Below are positions 44,821-56,659 of a stretch of 64,000 nucleotides of DNA, one piece after another. Every line of letters starts with the position of its first letter. The first letter of the stretch is position 1. The DNA comes from Hygrocybe punicea (Eukaryota; Basidiomycota; Agaricomycetes; Agaricales; Hygrophoraceae). The DNA is taken from the NCBI GenBank assembly GCA_963556145.1, contig OY744465.1, positions 3,596,001-3,660,000 on the forward strand, given 5' to 3'. The notes below the pieces were generated by a model, which worked only from the letters and a program-made list of their open reading frames with translations, was not told the origin of the DNA and did no database searches. The translations under genes were made by a program, and so were the position numbers.

Positions 44821-47800
44821 ATGTCCAACCTTCGGCTCAATCACGTCCCTCTCTTGGAGGGTGCTTGAAATTACCAAGACTGGTCAAAAATCATGAGATA
44901 TACCCTTCTCGGCGAGGATCTCTGGACATTTGTCAGTAAGGGAACGGATCCCCTCGACCTTGTACAGTTCAGCATGTATCCCCTGACATCCATCACGACC
45001 AAATCACCTGAAGAGGTCGTCTCTAAGGCTCACGTATTCGTCATCAATGATGCGAAGGCAAATGCCATCATACGTCGACGCCTTGCGCCTCTCATAGCCA
45101 TAAACATTCCCTCCAGATGCGACAACAGCGCTTGGCTCACATGGGCCCATCTCAAAACTACCTATGATCGTGTCGATGCGGCAGCCCAATTCTCTCTGCG
45201 TTTGCAGCTCTCTTCCCTCCGTCTCAAAGATGCATCCGATGCCGAACACTTTGTGGGGGAATTCAACCATGCCAGAGAGCAGTTCTCCGGCATGGGGGTA
45301 ACTTATAGCGACTCCGAAGTGATCTATCAACTGCTCGTGGGTATCCCAGACATGGGCACCTGGGCGATCTTCAAGCAGATCACACTAGCGACCATGTCTG
45401 CTGCATCTGCAGCGCTCAGTCCCCCGATAGAGATGTCATTTGATCAGGTCTCCGCTCGGCTTCTCACCGAATCGCAACGCCTCGTCGCTTCTTCCCCCCT
45501 CGCTGGCCCTGGTTCCGAGTTTGCAAACGTGGCCAAAGACTTGAACCCTCGTCCTATTCGCAAACATTGCAACAATCCTAAAGGGGTCATGTGCAGCAAC
45601 TGTGGGAAGTTATCTCACGACAACGATCATTGCTTCTCGGAGGGCGGCGGAATGGCTGGTCAGAAACCGGAGTGGATGAATCAATGGGACTCACTCAGGA
45701 AATCATCGATGGTGCCAAGCTCTCACATGAAGTCTTCCAGTGCAGCCGTAGACTCGGTTCCTCCTGACCCCAGTGACAACCCCATCTACGCTGATCTCAG
45801 CTGTCAATCAACGGAATTCGCCATACTTGCTGAACACGCTCTTTCTGCCCTGCTTGACTCAGGCACCACATCCCACCTCATCATGGATCGGTTGTTCTTC
45901 TGGTCTTATGATGTCACACAGGCTACGAATGTTCGCACCGCCAATCATGGTACGCTAGAGATATTTGGTAGGGGTGATTGTGTAGTCATTGTTCGCTGGT
46001 CAGGCAAATCCCTTCGTCTCCGCATGAGAGATTGCCTCCATGCTCCCTCTGCAGTTATCAACCTCCTTTCCATTGGCCGATTGGTTGAGCGTGGCTTCGG
46101 TTGCAATTTTGACTTCAGAAAGATCACCATCAGCACTCCGTTACCCAAGCGCTTTGTGTGCTTTCAACGTGTACTGGAGAACTGACTTGGTTTCGTAGAC
46201 ATTGAGTTTGTTCGCCCCTCCCCCACAGTGCCCTGTGCGGAGCTATCTACCTTCGCAAAAACTCCTCCCTCTCGCGACCTCTGGCACGCTCATCTGGGTC
46301 ACGCTGGAGCCAATGCAGTGACTCTCCTGGCATCCAAGTCATCCGGAATTTCTCTCGCTGGTGCACCTTTTTCCACATGCGAGGCCTGCATCATTGGGAA
46401 GCATCCTTGTGCTCCCCATCACGCCTCCCCATCTCGTGCAACCAGCCCTCTTGCTTTGATCCACTGTGACATATGCGGCCCTTTCCCTGTCCAAACTCCC
46501 CATGGCAAACACTATTTCATCGTCTTCCTCGATGACAACACGAATGCCTTGAATCTCCAACTCCTTGCCACAAAGGACCAAGCTCTATCTGCATTCCAAA
46601 TCATTCACCCTTGTTGGGAAAAGCAATTCAACTGCAAGATGAAAGCCATCAGGACGGACAATGCTGGCGAACTCACGGGGACCGCATTTACATCCTATCT
46701 TGAACTTCATGGCATTGCTCATCAACTCGCTGCTCCCTACTCGCATCAGCAGAACAGTCATGCAGAATGGGTCATCCGCACCATTGAAGGCCGAGTCTTG
46801 TCCATGATGGCTGCTGTGGCTGCACCTCGCAACCTGTGGGGCGAAGCGGCACTTGCTTGTGCACACATCTTCATGCTCACCCCATCTCGCATCCTGCCGA
46901 ATCATTCCTCACCTCACAAGGCCATCACAGGAACCCGCCCTGATGTTTCCCACCTCCGTGTCTGGGGCGTTTGCTGTTATGCGTGTGTCCCATTGGAACA
47001 GCAGACCAAGCTTGGCCCAAGATCTTGCGAGTGTACCTTCATGGGTTACCCTGAGGGCGTCAAAGGATATCGCGTATGCGACAATGCTTCTGGCTCTTTT
47101 TTCAATTCCAGAGATGTCATTTTCGACGAATCCTGTGCTTCTCTACCAGGTGCCACTCCGGACCCTGTTCCTGTGTCTGTACCTATTGTTCCTGTGTCTG
47201 TACCTTTTGATCCAATCACTCCTTTTATGCTCCCTTCATCTGTACCTGATGTACCCCTTGTTCCCAGCTCTCCCGTTCATCCTTCCTCTTCCAGTTCTGA
47301 TGCCCCTTTGGTTCCTTCCATTTCCTCTGTTATTTCTTCCGATTCTTCCATTGTACCTTCCAATGCCGCGCCCACCGTTATTTGCCCTGCTACCTGCCCT
47401 TCCCAGATTCCTCTTCACCCTCTCTCATCCCGGCCTCATGTTCCCACGTCCCTTGGCGAGCTACATGCATCCGAGGTTGCTAGTGCCAAATCCAGGAGAG
47501 AGAGGCTTGCCATTGCCTGCACTGATCGTGCACTGGCCACTGTGGTTCCTCAAACCTTGTCTCATGTTTATGACGATGATCATACGAACCTAGTCTGCTC
47601 GGAATCGTCCTTCCTTTCCATTCGCAGTGATTGCCCTCGCAACCCCTCAAGCCCCTCCTACGATCTCAAGATTCCTCCCACCAATTATTCTGAGGCCTCT
47701 CGTCGACCTGACTCGGCAGTTTGGGAGTTGACCGTAGTGAAAGAACTCTCAACTCTTCACTTCATGGGTGTTTACACTCTGACTTGTCTGCCCCCAGGTC

Positions 47801-49266
47801 GCAAGGCCATCGGCAACCGATGGGTTTTTGAGTACAAAGTTGATGGCCCCAAGCCCATTGCGAAGGGGCGGCTCATTGCTAAGGGTTTCCACTAGATCCC
47901 CAATGTCAATTTTGGCAAGACTTTCGCTCTGGTCGTGAAAACTGCCTCCATTCGTCTTGTTGCCGCATTGGCTTGTCAACATGGATGGTCGCTCCAGTGT
48001 TTTGATGCTACACGTGCCTTTCTATGGGGCGACCTTGAAGAAGAACTTTACATGTCTCTTCCTGATGGCTTTCAACTCCCCACCGGCACCTCCTTGCCAC
48101 CCGTCTCGTCCGACTTATCCGGCCTGGTCATGCGATTGTGGAAGTCAATCTATAGCCTCAAGCAGGCCTCCAACGTCTGGTACAAAAAGCTTCGTGGTGT
48201 CCTTGAATGGCTTGGCCTTTGGCGTTCTGAAGTTGACCACGCTCTCTTTAGCTTCTCAGGTACCTGGCGCGGTGAGATTGTCCGTTGCCTCATTGCCGTT
48301 CACGTCAACGATGGCTTAGGCAGCTCCAGTTCTTTGGCTTTCCTTCAATGGATTAAGTCTGAGATCCTCCGCAAGTTTGGTCTTAAGGACCTCGGCAATG
48401 TATCTCAGTTCCTTGGAGTACAGTTTGAGCAGAACCTGGCGACGCATGAATTGTGGTTGCACCAGCGAGACTACATCCGTTCCCTTCTCGTTGACTATGA
48501 CCTCCTCGACTGCAATGCTGTGTCCACTCCCATGGATCCGACCTGCAATCTGTCTGTCGCCGGCTCACCCTGCAATATCCATTCAGAATTCCAGACCCTC
48601 ATGGGGAAGCTGCTCTTCCTGTCCATCTGCACGCGTCCAGACATCTCTTATGCCGTCAACCATCTCACTCAGAACAACTCAGATCCACATCCGAACCACC
48701 TGACTGCTGCCAAACGCATTCTTCATTATCTCAAAGGCTCTCAGGATCTCGCTATTCACTTCAAGTCCACCTTGTCACCTATGTCTCTTCTCGGCTACTT
48801 GGACTCCGATTGGGCAGGCCTTCATGATCGTGTCTCGGTCTCTGGCAACTGCTGGTTCTACGGCGACTGTCTAATCAACTGGGCCTCTAAACGACAGCGC
48901 ACAGTGGCTCTTTCATCGACCGAAGCTGAATACATGGTGCTCACGTCCTGCCTGCAGACCGGTCTTTGGCTTTGTTCTTCTCTTACTCAACTTTCACTTC
49001 CCTTCTCTCTTCCCATTGACATTCTTGGTGACAATGAAGGTGCTATCTCCCTCGCTTCAAACTCTTCTCATCATTCACGCTCAAAACACATAGACATCAA
49101 GTATCATTTTATTCGTGAACACGTCGACTCTGGCTCTTTTCTCATCTCCTGGATCCCCACTGCCAAAAATGTCGCAGACATTCTCACAAAGCCCTTACGC
49201 CGCGAACTTCATGACTTCCTCATTGCAGGCTTGCAGCTGGTATCTCGTCGAGGGGGTGTGTTGTAG
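44821..49266 (+). pseudogene. Copia gag-pol polyprotein with three stops and altered RT site
   Basis: One frame runs from ATG 44821 to 49266, broken by TGA 44866-44868, TGA 46183-46185 and TAG 47893-47895. In order: gag with a zinc knuckle (CSNCGKLSHDNDHC, about 45594-45635), protease DSGTTSHL (about 45856), integrase zinc-binding H-H-C-C (HAHLGH ... CEACIIGKH), integrase core HCDICGPF / RTDNAGE / HAEW, reverse transcriptase (FDATRAFLWGDLEEELYM, YSLKQASNVWYKKL) and RNase H (GYLDSDWAG, SSTEAEYM). The RT box reads HVND (48301-48312) where V-D-D is required, so the first catalytic Asp is Asn. The TAG replaces the usual Gln (from CAG), and AAC for GAC fits G-to-A. Confidence 0.92.
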
Positions 49267-49544
49267 ATCTCCGAGTCACCTGTCACCACGTCATTCATTG
49301 TCATCCCAGTTCGCGCATAGTTTTACTTCCGTTTTCACATGCTTATCCCATCAGTACATATACTTCCATCCATTCGTTATTTACACCTCAGTCTTCTCTG
49401 TTCTATGACTGAGGTGAGACAGTTTTTTTTTTCTCTCCAGTACATAGACTCATATAATGGGGACTCCGCTTCGGTTCTACAGGTACTGAGAGAATACAGT
49501 TAGTCTTCTCCATTCTATATCTGAGACTCCGCTTCTGTTCTACA
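49259..49544 (+). repeat. 3' LTR of the Copia element
   Basis: 286 bp. It begins four codons before the polyprotein stop, so the reading frame ends inside the LTR (stop 49264-49266). Confidence 0.93.
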
Positions 49545-50108
49545 AACGTCACCCAAACCACCCCAGGAGCCAACAGTCAGACTCTTGTCTGACAGGGGAT
49601 AGCACTGGGGACATTCCACAGAGCCTTTTGGTGGATTAGGGACCTCGTTGGAGCTTTGTGAGGAACTACAAGAGATTCAAGGTGTGGATTAGTGGGTCAT
49701 TTGATGTCCTTGAGTCACTGTTCTACTGATCCACTTTTTTGACTGCCAGATAAAGTTGCCAGTGAAGTCTCTGGCAACTAAAAATCAAGATTCCTGGACT
49801 ATCTTCATCACAGATGACACTTTTACATGAGCAAAGATGCTCTTCATCTCGCTCTGCAACAGTGAGTGCTTTGAATCCTCTCTTACAGTGCTGAAACAGA
49901 TTTGACGCTTTTGAGGATGAGTCCCTCTCCGATGAACCTGTCCCCCCCTCCTAAAAGATATGGCCAACCTTGAAAGACTGTTTAACCTGAAATGACAGCT
50001 GTTTCTGATGTCACCACTGTCATACACAAATTCCACAAATCAAACTTTGAGATAAATACATTAAAGCAAAATGTTATTCATAGCTGCAGTCTATGAAAAA
50101 GGCCTTTG

Positions 50109-50589
50109 TTATGTCCAAAAAACTAAGAGATGAACACGTACAACATCATTGATGATGAAGTCATAGAATTCTTCACCATCAACAGACCCATGGATGATAT
50201 GAAGGGCAATAATGCTGATTACAGGCAATATACCCCTTGGTCGTAGGCTCAGGCTTGAACCTCCACTGCTCATTCTCCAGCCAGTACATGACCATGACAA
50301 TGAAAAAGTGGTCTCCCATTCTGACAAGGCTCATCTGTCACAAGAGGGAGGGAGATTCGGCAACAAGATTGCATAGATCATGAATTGCAGCTGTGTTGAG
50401 GAGACAGTGATGCCCACGCAAGACTCTAGGTGGGTCTACTTGGCCCTCCTGTTCATAGTTGTTGAGCCAATGCTTGATACTGTGGTCAGACACACCAAGC
50501 GCTGGCACCATGTCTTTCATCTCCCATCCATCTTGAAGCAGGTATTGGGCCCTTTCTTTCATATCCCTATTGATGCGGCGGTATACCAT
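50109..50589 (-). pseudogene. degenerate Tc1/mariner (DDE_3) transposase
   Basis: The first 83 residues (50589-50338) start MVYRRINRDMKERAQYLLQD and form two helix-turn-helix units (WEMKDMVPALGVSDHSIKHW, then EQEGQVDPPRVLRG), the usual N-terminal DNA-binding part. After a stop at 50338, another frame (50327-50109) contains ISIIALHIIHGSVDGEEFYD and FIINDV, matching the second-Asp region of DDE_3 transposases. The stretch between the HTH and the DDE part is too short, so an internal deletion is likely as well as frame damage. It is inactive. Confidence 0.8.
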
Positions 50590-50723
50590 GGTGCAATGGA
50601 ATGGTCTGGCTCAGCAAGAAGTGCGTTGGGAAGCTGTACAGTGAATTTCTGAGTTTTGTGAATTTTTTGAATTTTTGAATTTTGAACATACACGTGGACA
50701 AGAATTTGTAAAACGGTTGTAGG

Positions 50724-51063
50724 TACATTTCACTGTTTATGAGCAACAGTTCCTGTGCCTGAAGTTTTCATGCACTGCGGTCTCAGATGCAAACTTGAAT
50801 GCCCTTGGGCATGATTGACCATGTATATGGGGATTATTTCATTGATGGTGACTTTGCTTCTCAATCCTTTCTACAAGCCACTTTTGGTGTTTGGATCAAC
50901 ATATACATCATGATAGTCACCTTTTGTGTATGCTCCATCTTCTGCTCCAGAGTGAGCACTCGACTACTCTCCAAAGATAGAAAGTCTGTTCATGGATCGT
51001 GTCGCCAGCAACAACACCATCAGGTTCATTTGTTTTGGAAACAGTGTAGAGGGTCGATGTCCC
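50724..51063. other. unassigned spacer between transposons
   Basis: About 340 bp with only short ORFs and no recognisable feature. Confidence 0.5.
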
Positions 51064-51349
51064 TAGTGTTGCCGTAGTTCAGTTCTGAACCTAGCTGAAC
51101 CCGGTTCAAACCCCGAACCGAACCCGGGGTTCAGTCTAAGTTCAGCCAAATGCTGAACCGGACCGCAGGTTCGGTTCAGGGTTTCGAGGCTGGCCGGATG
51201 TCCTGAACGGCTCCAAACTGCGTCCAAACCGCGAACGCAGATATTTTTAAGGTATTTATTTCATTTGTTTTTCGTATTTCTTTACTTACTTTTTCGTGTT
51301 ACCCGGTATCATGTGACCATTACACTTCACCAACAACAACGCAAGGCCA

Positions 51350-51380
51350 ATGAACGCGACATTGTCAATGTCGCGTTCAT
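51350..51380. repeat. 31-bp hairpin, 15-bp perfect arms
   Basis: The left arm atgaacgcgacattg (51350-51364), one T, then its exact complement to 51380. It lies inside the TIR element. Confidence 0.95.
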
Positions 51381-51688
51381 GGACACAGGTAAGTCTCAAC
51401 ATTTTTCTTAACTTTACTAATATTATCTGTTCCAGGAAACTCAACCGCGACCACATCGCGAGCACACCACCGCGGCACAAAATGCACCACAACACCAACG
51501 CGATGCCAACGGACGCAGGACAGCTGCAACACCACCACCACCACCACCACCACCAGCGGTGGCAACGTCAATGTCAATGTCAATGTCAATGTCAACGTCA
51601 ACAACGACGATGGCAATGGCAATGGCAACAACGATGACGGCAATGGCCAGCAGCAGCAGCGCCGGACGGCTCCCCCGCAGCCCAACTA

Positions 51689-51740
51689 CCTCGCGAAGTG
51701 CAGCGCTGTATCAATTGATACGTGCCTGCCATTCGCGAGG
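51689..51740. repeat. nested palindrome unit a
   Basis: Outer arms cctcgcgaa (51689-51697) and ttcgcgagg (51732-51740) are perfect complements; an inner 12-bp palindrome tatcaattgata lies at 51709-51720. Total 52 bp. Confidence 0.9.
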
Positions 51741-51933
51741 AGAACAGAGCTCATGGGGTGAGCCCACCTCGGTCCGGGGTTCAGACCGCGTCTGAACCCA
51801 GACCGAATGCGGGCAGACGGTTCGATGCCGTCTGGGTCCAGGTTTGGCCCAGCGCCAAACCGGACCCGAAGTTCGGTTCGTGGTTCCGCCAAAAAGGGTC
51901 GGAACCGGACCGAACTGAACTTCGGCAACACTA

Positions 51934-52645
51934 TATGTTGTACATGGGAAAAAAATCACCTGGACTCACCCTTCCCTTGTAGCTGCATAAAAAATCTTTT
52001 TCCATCATCCATTCAAGCATGATCTTGTTGCCGATGTGGTATGAGACACTGGAGAAGTTGAAAATGAAGGCGACCAAAATGCCGCGAGATGTGAGAACAC
52101 GATGGAACTTCACATTGTAGTGGCAAGGTTGGGGTGGCTATGGAACAATGATCCTAACCTGTGGGTGTGTCAGTGTAGAAGTGACGGTGGAATAGTTAGC
52201 AAGCTCCAGTAAAGTGATAAAAGACAAAAAGGGAAAAACTGCCAAGTAAAACTACTACTATTTATCGAGACTGGTCTAAGCTGACGATGTCAGGTACAGC
52301 AGGTCGGGTGTTGGGTGACAAGCAATATAAGAATATGGATGGTAGAATGATGGGGGGAGTGTTGAGAAAACCAATGAGTTGTACAAGTGAAGGGTTTTAC
52401 TGAGAGACTGATTCTGAGTGAGGGGAAATGGGGAGACTGGTTTCTTATTTTGACACAGCGCTTGGGCACCTAGGGTGTAGCACAGGTGACCCGTGGGTCG
52501 CCAGGCTGGACACCGTACCCATACCTGCAGACACCATACCCATGACAGGTGCGGGTCTGCATTACCCATGGTCGGATGCGGGTGTGGTGGTTGCCCGTGT
52601 GGCCATGTGGGTGGTGTCGATGACAGTGGCAGCGAGCTCCTCAAG
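51934..52645. other. repeat-derived spacer
   Basis: No gene. 52474-52585 carries gtaccc/gggtcg words of the same type as the acgggtac clusters further right. Confidence 0.4.
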
Positions 52646-52696
52646 CCCACAAATGAAATGTACACGTCAATTGACGTGACAGTTCGCATTTGTGGG
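52646..52696. repeat. nested palindrome unit e
   Basis: Outer arms cccacaaatg (52646-52655) and catttgtggg (52687-52696) are perfect complements. The inner 16-bp palindrome cacgtcaattgacgtg is at 52663-52678. The arm sequence differs from the other units, but the plan and size are the same. Confidence 0.9.
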
Positions 52697-52826
52697 GCTG
52701 GGCTGGGCTGGTTCCATCGTCTTGTCCCACTGCCATCCTCCCTGCTCCACCACTGTCATCATCGCCTTGCTGCTGCCAGTTGGCAGTGGAAGTCATTGCC
52801 GTCGTCATCATTTCACGGGCCAGATA

Positions 52827-52879
52827 CCTCACGAACAACGTCTGTGCATCAATTGATGTGCCAGCCCGTTTTCGCGAGG
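52827..52879. repeat. nested palindrome unit b
   Basis: Outer arms cctcacgaa (52827-52835) and ttcgcgagg (52871-52879), one mismatch. Inner palindrome catcaattgatg 52847-52858. Confidence 0.9.
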
Positions 52880-52961
52880 TGATTAGTTTGAGGTCTGTGG
52901 GGGCACTTGCAGCGTGTTCTGGGGTGCCGTTGGAGTATGAGGCATCTGTGGGGCCATTGTG

Positions 52962-53066
52962 TCTTTGCGAGGTCTTCATTCATCTTTGCGAGGTCTTCGT
53001 TAGTCTTCGCAAGGTCTTCATTTGTCTTCGTGAGGTCTTCATTTGTCTTTGCACGGTCTTTGTTCG
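52962..53066. repeat. 21-bp tandem repeat, five copies
   Basis: Units of the type tctttgcgaggtcttcattca follow head to tail from 52962 for 105 bp, each differing at a few sites. The ttgcgagg core resembles the ttcgcgagg arm of the palindromes on either side. Confidence 0.9.
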
Positions 53067-53081
53067 TAGTTTGGTGCTGGC

Positions 53082-53138
53082 GACTTCATTAACGATGTTG
53101 ACACATCAGTTGACGCGTCACCGTGCTTTTGTGAAGTC
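53082..53138. repeat. nested palindrome unit f, degenerate
   Basis: Outer arms gacttca (53082-53088) and tgaagtc (53132-53138). The inner imperfect palindrome is around cacatcagttgacgcgtc. Confidence 0.7.
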
Positions 53139-53163
53139 TTCATGCATGTTTTCATGCTGGGGA

Positions 53164-53216
53164 CCTCGCGAACACACGTTGACGCATTGACTGACGCATC
53201 AATGTCGTTTGCAAGG
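53164..53216. repeat. nested palindrome unit c, degenerate
   Basis: The left arm cctcgcgaa (53164-53172) pairs with tttgcaagg (53208-53216), two mismatches. The inner part (gacgcattgactgacgcatc) is an imperfect palindrome. Confidence 0.75.
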
Positions 53217-54300
53217 TGTGGACTCGAAGGCAGGGGGTTGGCCAATGTCAGTGGTGAAAGAATCGGGGCACGTACCTGTGCTAGTAAGTGGACACACCAC
53301 CCTCCCAGCCATTTCCCTTCATTGCCATGTTGTTGTTGTTGTTGTTGGTTGGTGGTGGTGGTGGTGGTGGTGGCAGCGGTTTGGGTATAACTTAGTTATT
53401 AGATATGTTAGATAAATGAATTAAAAGTAAAAAAAAACTTACCTTTGGGGCCCATTGGGGCCCTCTGTGCTAACCCATTGAAAGGGTGCACTGCGGTAAT
53501 GTGAACGGAATCAAATACCAACTCTACCACAGTGCTGTACGAATTCTGAGGGGTTCAATCTCAATCCAAAAGGTTAGCAAAAATACTCAGAGGTGCTCTG
53601 GATAGTGGCGATGATGTTTCCGATGTGCGTGATGTGTGCGATGTGCACGGTGTGTGCGAAACAGTCGGTGATGTTTTCGGCGTATATGTAGCACTTTGTA
53701 GAAGGAACGCAAAGTTTAATAGAGTACAGCGGAGCTATCGCATGGACGGCGCAGTAAAGAGGTGGTATGATAGACTGGAATCAGGGGTATACAAGATGTC
53801 TCTCTAGTATGTAAACTATAGGGGGTATTTATGTGAAGTTGGTTGTTAGGACAATACAGGGTGAAGAAGGCAAGACAAATAGACGGTGCGCGACGGAACT
53901 ATGGTGCAATAGGGATGAAATGGAACTGAAACAAAGGGTATAGCACCATGCGAAGCAATTTCCAAAATATCTAGAGGATAGGAGCTATACTGTTTGAAAT
54001 AAGTGAAACATGTCGCATAAAGACTTCCCTGGAACCGGAACGGAATCGGAATGGAATAGGGTGAACGGTACAAGCGTGGGTGATGTCGGAGAGGCTCGAA
54101 ATATGTTTCCGAAGGGGGCCGAAGCGCTCCGAAGAAAATCGCCATAATGTCAAATTATCGCCCGTATCGCGCGCATATCGCAGTTGCATCGCAATGGAGA
54201 TACATATAAATCGGGATGTTTCGCAGTGAATCGCAGCATGTCCGAGGCTAGAATAGGTCCAATAGAAGGTTTCCGTGCTTAGGGACGTGCGCTGCGTATC
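53217..54300. other. non-coding repeat-rich region
   Basis: A ttgttgttg then ggtggtggt microsatellite lies at 53330-53380, and gatgtgcg-type repeats at 53612-53660. The rest resembles decayed LTR sequence, but no paired ends were found. Confidence 0.4.
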
Positions 54301-54440
54301 ACCGTGGATACCCATCTACCATGGGTAAGGGTGTGCGGTAGTGCACGGGTTGCCAAATTGGGACACCGTACCCGTACCCAAGCAACCCACAGCCCGAAAA
54401 CCGTGGGTTTACCTGAACCCGTGCTATACCCTATGGGCAC
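54301..54440. repeat. acgggtac/gtacccgt repeat cluster
   Basis: Dense inverted copies of tacccgta/acgggt words. Similar clusters occur at 52474-52585, 56035-56180, 56285-56420 and 57255-57375. Such words are common at the ends of fungal hAT-like elements; here they are placed around hAT transposase debris, but no matched pair of ends could be defined. Confidence 0.5.
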
Positions 54441-54639
54441 CATTTTTATACTACAAAAATGTCTATCTAATTTCGGACGAGAGTTCTTGGCTGATGAGGG
54501 AGAACAAATGGAAATGGAAATAGGGGAATGAAGAGGAGGTTGCAATGCGATGAAGACAGGAAAATGGAGGGGAAAGCAAATATCCAAGAAAAAGATCTAA
54601 AGATTCATACATATCTCAGAAAGGATGAGGGGATGCATA

Positions 54640-55890
54640 TATAAGGCAAGTCCGAAGTCAGGAATCGAGTCTGATGAGATCCATCTGCAATATTTGGGAT
54701 TCTGTGAGTTTAGGAGATGGACTGATGCTGTACAGGAGTGGCCATGCTAGTCAGTATCCATCGGGTTACGTCGGGTTCGAGTGTGGATCACTAGGGATGT
54801 CAGGTTTGAGCAGATCCATGAGATATCAAGTTTACAGTCTCAGAGGGCTGAGAGCCCTCTACAACATTTGACATGTTGGAGTTTGCATTGCAGTATCGCA
54901 TGGCCATTGATGAGTTCACAGGGAACAAAAAGGCTGACTTGCACAAGTATGAGCTTGACAACAAGGAATGGGGGATGGCTGAACAGCTCTGTGCATCATT
55001 GAAGGTAATGAAACGATTGAACATGCTAGTTTTACAGTACACTCACCTGATTTGGTAGGTCTTCAAAGACGCCACCTTGTTCTTTTTGCACAAGACCCCA
55101 AACCTCGCAACTGTGATCCCTGCAATGGATCACATTGACGAGACTCTCACCACACAATCTTGCGATCCCAAATTTGCACCATCAATCCATGTCGCCCTCA
55201 GCACTGCAAAGAAAGTCCTCAATAACTACTACGACAAGTCAGACACATCCGAAGTTTATCAGATCGTGATCAGTGAGTTCCAGTGATTTTTCTTGTCAGA
55301 AACAATCACTACTGACTCAGCGCAGTCCTGCACCCACATCACAAGCTTCAATACTTCAAGAATGCTGGCTGGCCAGCAGCCTGGATCAACACTGCTGAAG
55401 AAATCATCTGTAATGAATTTGATCGATCATATGCAAATTGGCCTGGTCAGGCTGATGGAAGTGAATCAGATGTCTTGCCTCCACCTAGCAAACGACAAAA
55501 GGTCCGTCTGACACTGTTGATACACATTACATGTATCTGACATCAATCCAAAGACTCAGAACATTTTTGATGATTTACCTGCACTGGCAGCCCTGAAACA
55601 GTCTGATCTTCGCAATGAGCTCTCTCGCTTCCTCAGCACTGACCCCAAAAATGTCCAGGACATTATCTTGTGGTGGCATGAACATAAGTCTACATTTCCT
55701 CATCTTGCTCGTATGGCTCTTGATTACCTGACAATTCCTGGTATGTATAATCACTCAATGCATCTCATTGAGAAGGACTAACTGGATGTCAACAGCAACA
55801 TCTACAGAGGTTGAACATGTATTCAGTCAAGGTAGAATCATTTCATCTCATATTCGCAATCAGTTGTCATCTCAGTTGATTTGAGTGCTC
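54640..55890 (+). pseudogene. hAT-family transposase remnant
   Basis: Coding fragments in changing frames: MLEFALQYRMAIDEF (about 54870), NKEWGMAEQLCASLK, FKDATLFFLHKTPNLATVIP (about 55056-55130), STAKKVLNNYYDKSD, then YFKNAGWPAAWINTAEE (about 55349) and a hAT dimerisation block WWHEHKSTFPHLARMALDYL, then AATSTEVEHVFSQGR-like (TSTEVEHVFSQGR, about 55797). The last block is diagnostic of the hAT C-terminal dimerisation domain. Stops and a short intron-like gap (55745-55790) interrupt it. There is no BED zinc finger, so it is incomplete and inactive. Confidence 0.8.
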
Positions 55891-56433
55891 ATCTGCCTCA
55901 GAATCTGGAGCTTGGCAGGCTTTGTACAAGATAAAGACATTTACAATGTAACTAAGCAACCAGTAGATGACAGGGAGGAAGAGGCACTGCCGGATGGTTG
56001 GGACAGTATCTGATGTAGTGTAGCCCTTGTTTCTTTGTGCTGACCCCCGGGTAACCCATTCTGGGTACAGATTTAGTGCGACCTGGGGGCCAAAAACTAT
56101 GTACCTGTTGAAAAAGCCATACCCCTGGGACAGGTGCAGGTACTTGTGAGGTGCGGGTATGGGTATCCAAAAAAAACCTGAGGGTTACCCGTGAAGATCA
56201 CTAATCCTCTTGTATCAAAGACTTTGGATGGCTGCAAGAAACTGCATGCCATCAGGACAACTCGCAAGCAACCGCTGACACATAAGGTTGACCACGGGTA
56301 CGGGTTTACCCGCAGTTTTTAGGTCACGGGTGGCGTGGGTACGGGTACGGTTGCCAAATTTGGCACCTGCAACCAAACCGTGACCCGTACCCGTGACACC
56401 GCGGTTTTCGACGGGTTGGTGACAACAACAGGG
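55891..56433. other. acgggtac repeats and decayed sequence
   Basis: Two acgggtac-type clusters (56035-56180, 56285-56420) with 56285-56420 forming a long imperfect inverted repeat. No gene. Confidence 0.45.
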
Positions 56434-56659
56434 CTACGTGCCCTCAGGTACATTTCTTTTGTATTTGACATTAAACTGACTATCTTTTCTTAGATAATAT
56501 TGAATTACCATACCACCACAAAAACCCCAACCCAAAACCCCACGCCCGCAAGAGGACGCATCTAAATGCATCCCAGACTGCGATCCCACAACGCCGGCAC
56601 CAACGCCCAGCCAATCGGGCACCAACACCAGCTCAAAGCCATGATGCCGCTGCCAAGAA

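Larger units (their letters stand above)
44474..49544 (+). mobile_element. complete but inactivated Copia-type LTR retrotransposon
   Basis: LTRs at 44474-44757 and 49259-49544 both start TGTTGTAG and end TTCTACA. The target duplication is aacgt (44469-44473 and 49545-49549). The internal part has gag, protease, integrase, reverse transcriptase and RNase H in the Copia order (integrase before reverse transcriptase). A purine tract (gagggggtg) precedes the right LTR. The two LTRs differ at roughly a dozen sites, about 95% identity, so the insertion is not recent. The element sits inside the mariner-type transposon. Confidence 0.93.
44317..50723 (-). mobile_element. Tc1/mariner-type DNA transposon split by a Copia element
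   Basis: A 22-bp perfect inverted repeat (cctacaaccgttttacaaat plus tc) lies at 44317-44338 and, inverted, at 50702-50723. Subterminal runs of aaaattcaaaaaattc follow on both sides. If the target duplication is TA (44319-44320 and 50721-50722), the element is CAACCG...CGGTTG. Subtracting the Copia insert (5,071 bp plus one 5-bp duplication) leaves about 1.33 kb, the normal size for this family. Transposase remnants lie on the minus strand near the right end. Confidence 0.8.
51064..51933. mobile_element. non-autonomous TIR element, about 870 bp
   Basis: The left end reads tagtgttgccgtagttcagt (51064-) and the right end, on the other strand, tagtgttgccgaagttcagt (ending 51933): 22-bp inverted termini with one mismatch. 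Both flanks continue inward with many gttcggttc/gaaccgaac words, so the subterminal regions are also repetitive and partly inverted. The interior carries a cac/caatgt microsatellite (51529-51600), a 31-bp hairpin (51350-51380) and one nested palindrome (51689-51740). No transposase. The target duplication is unclear. Confidence 0.65.
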
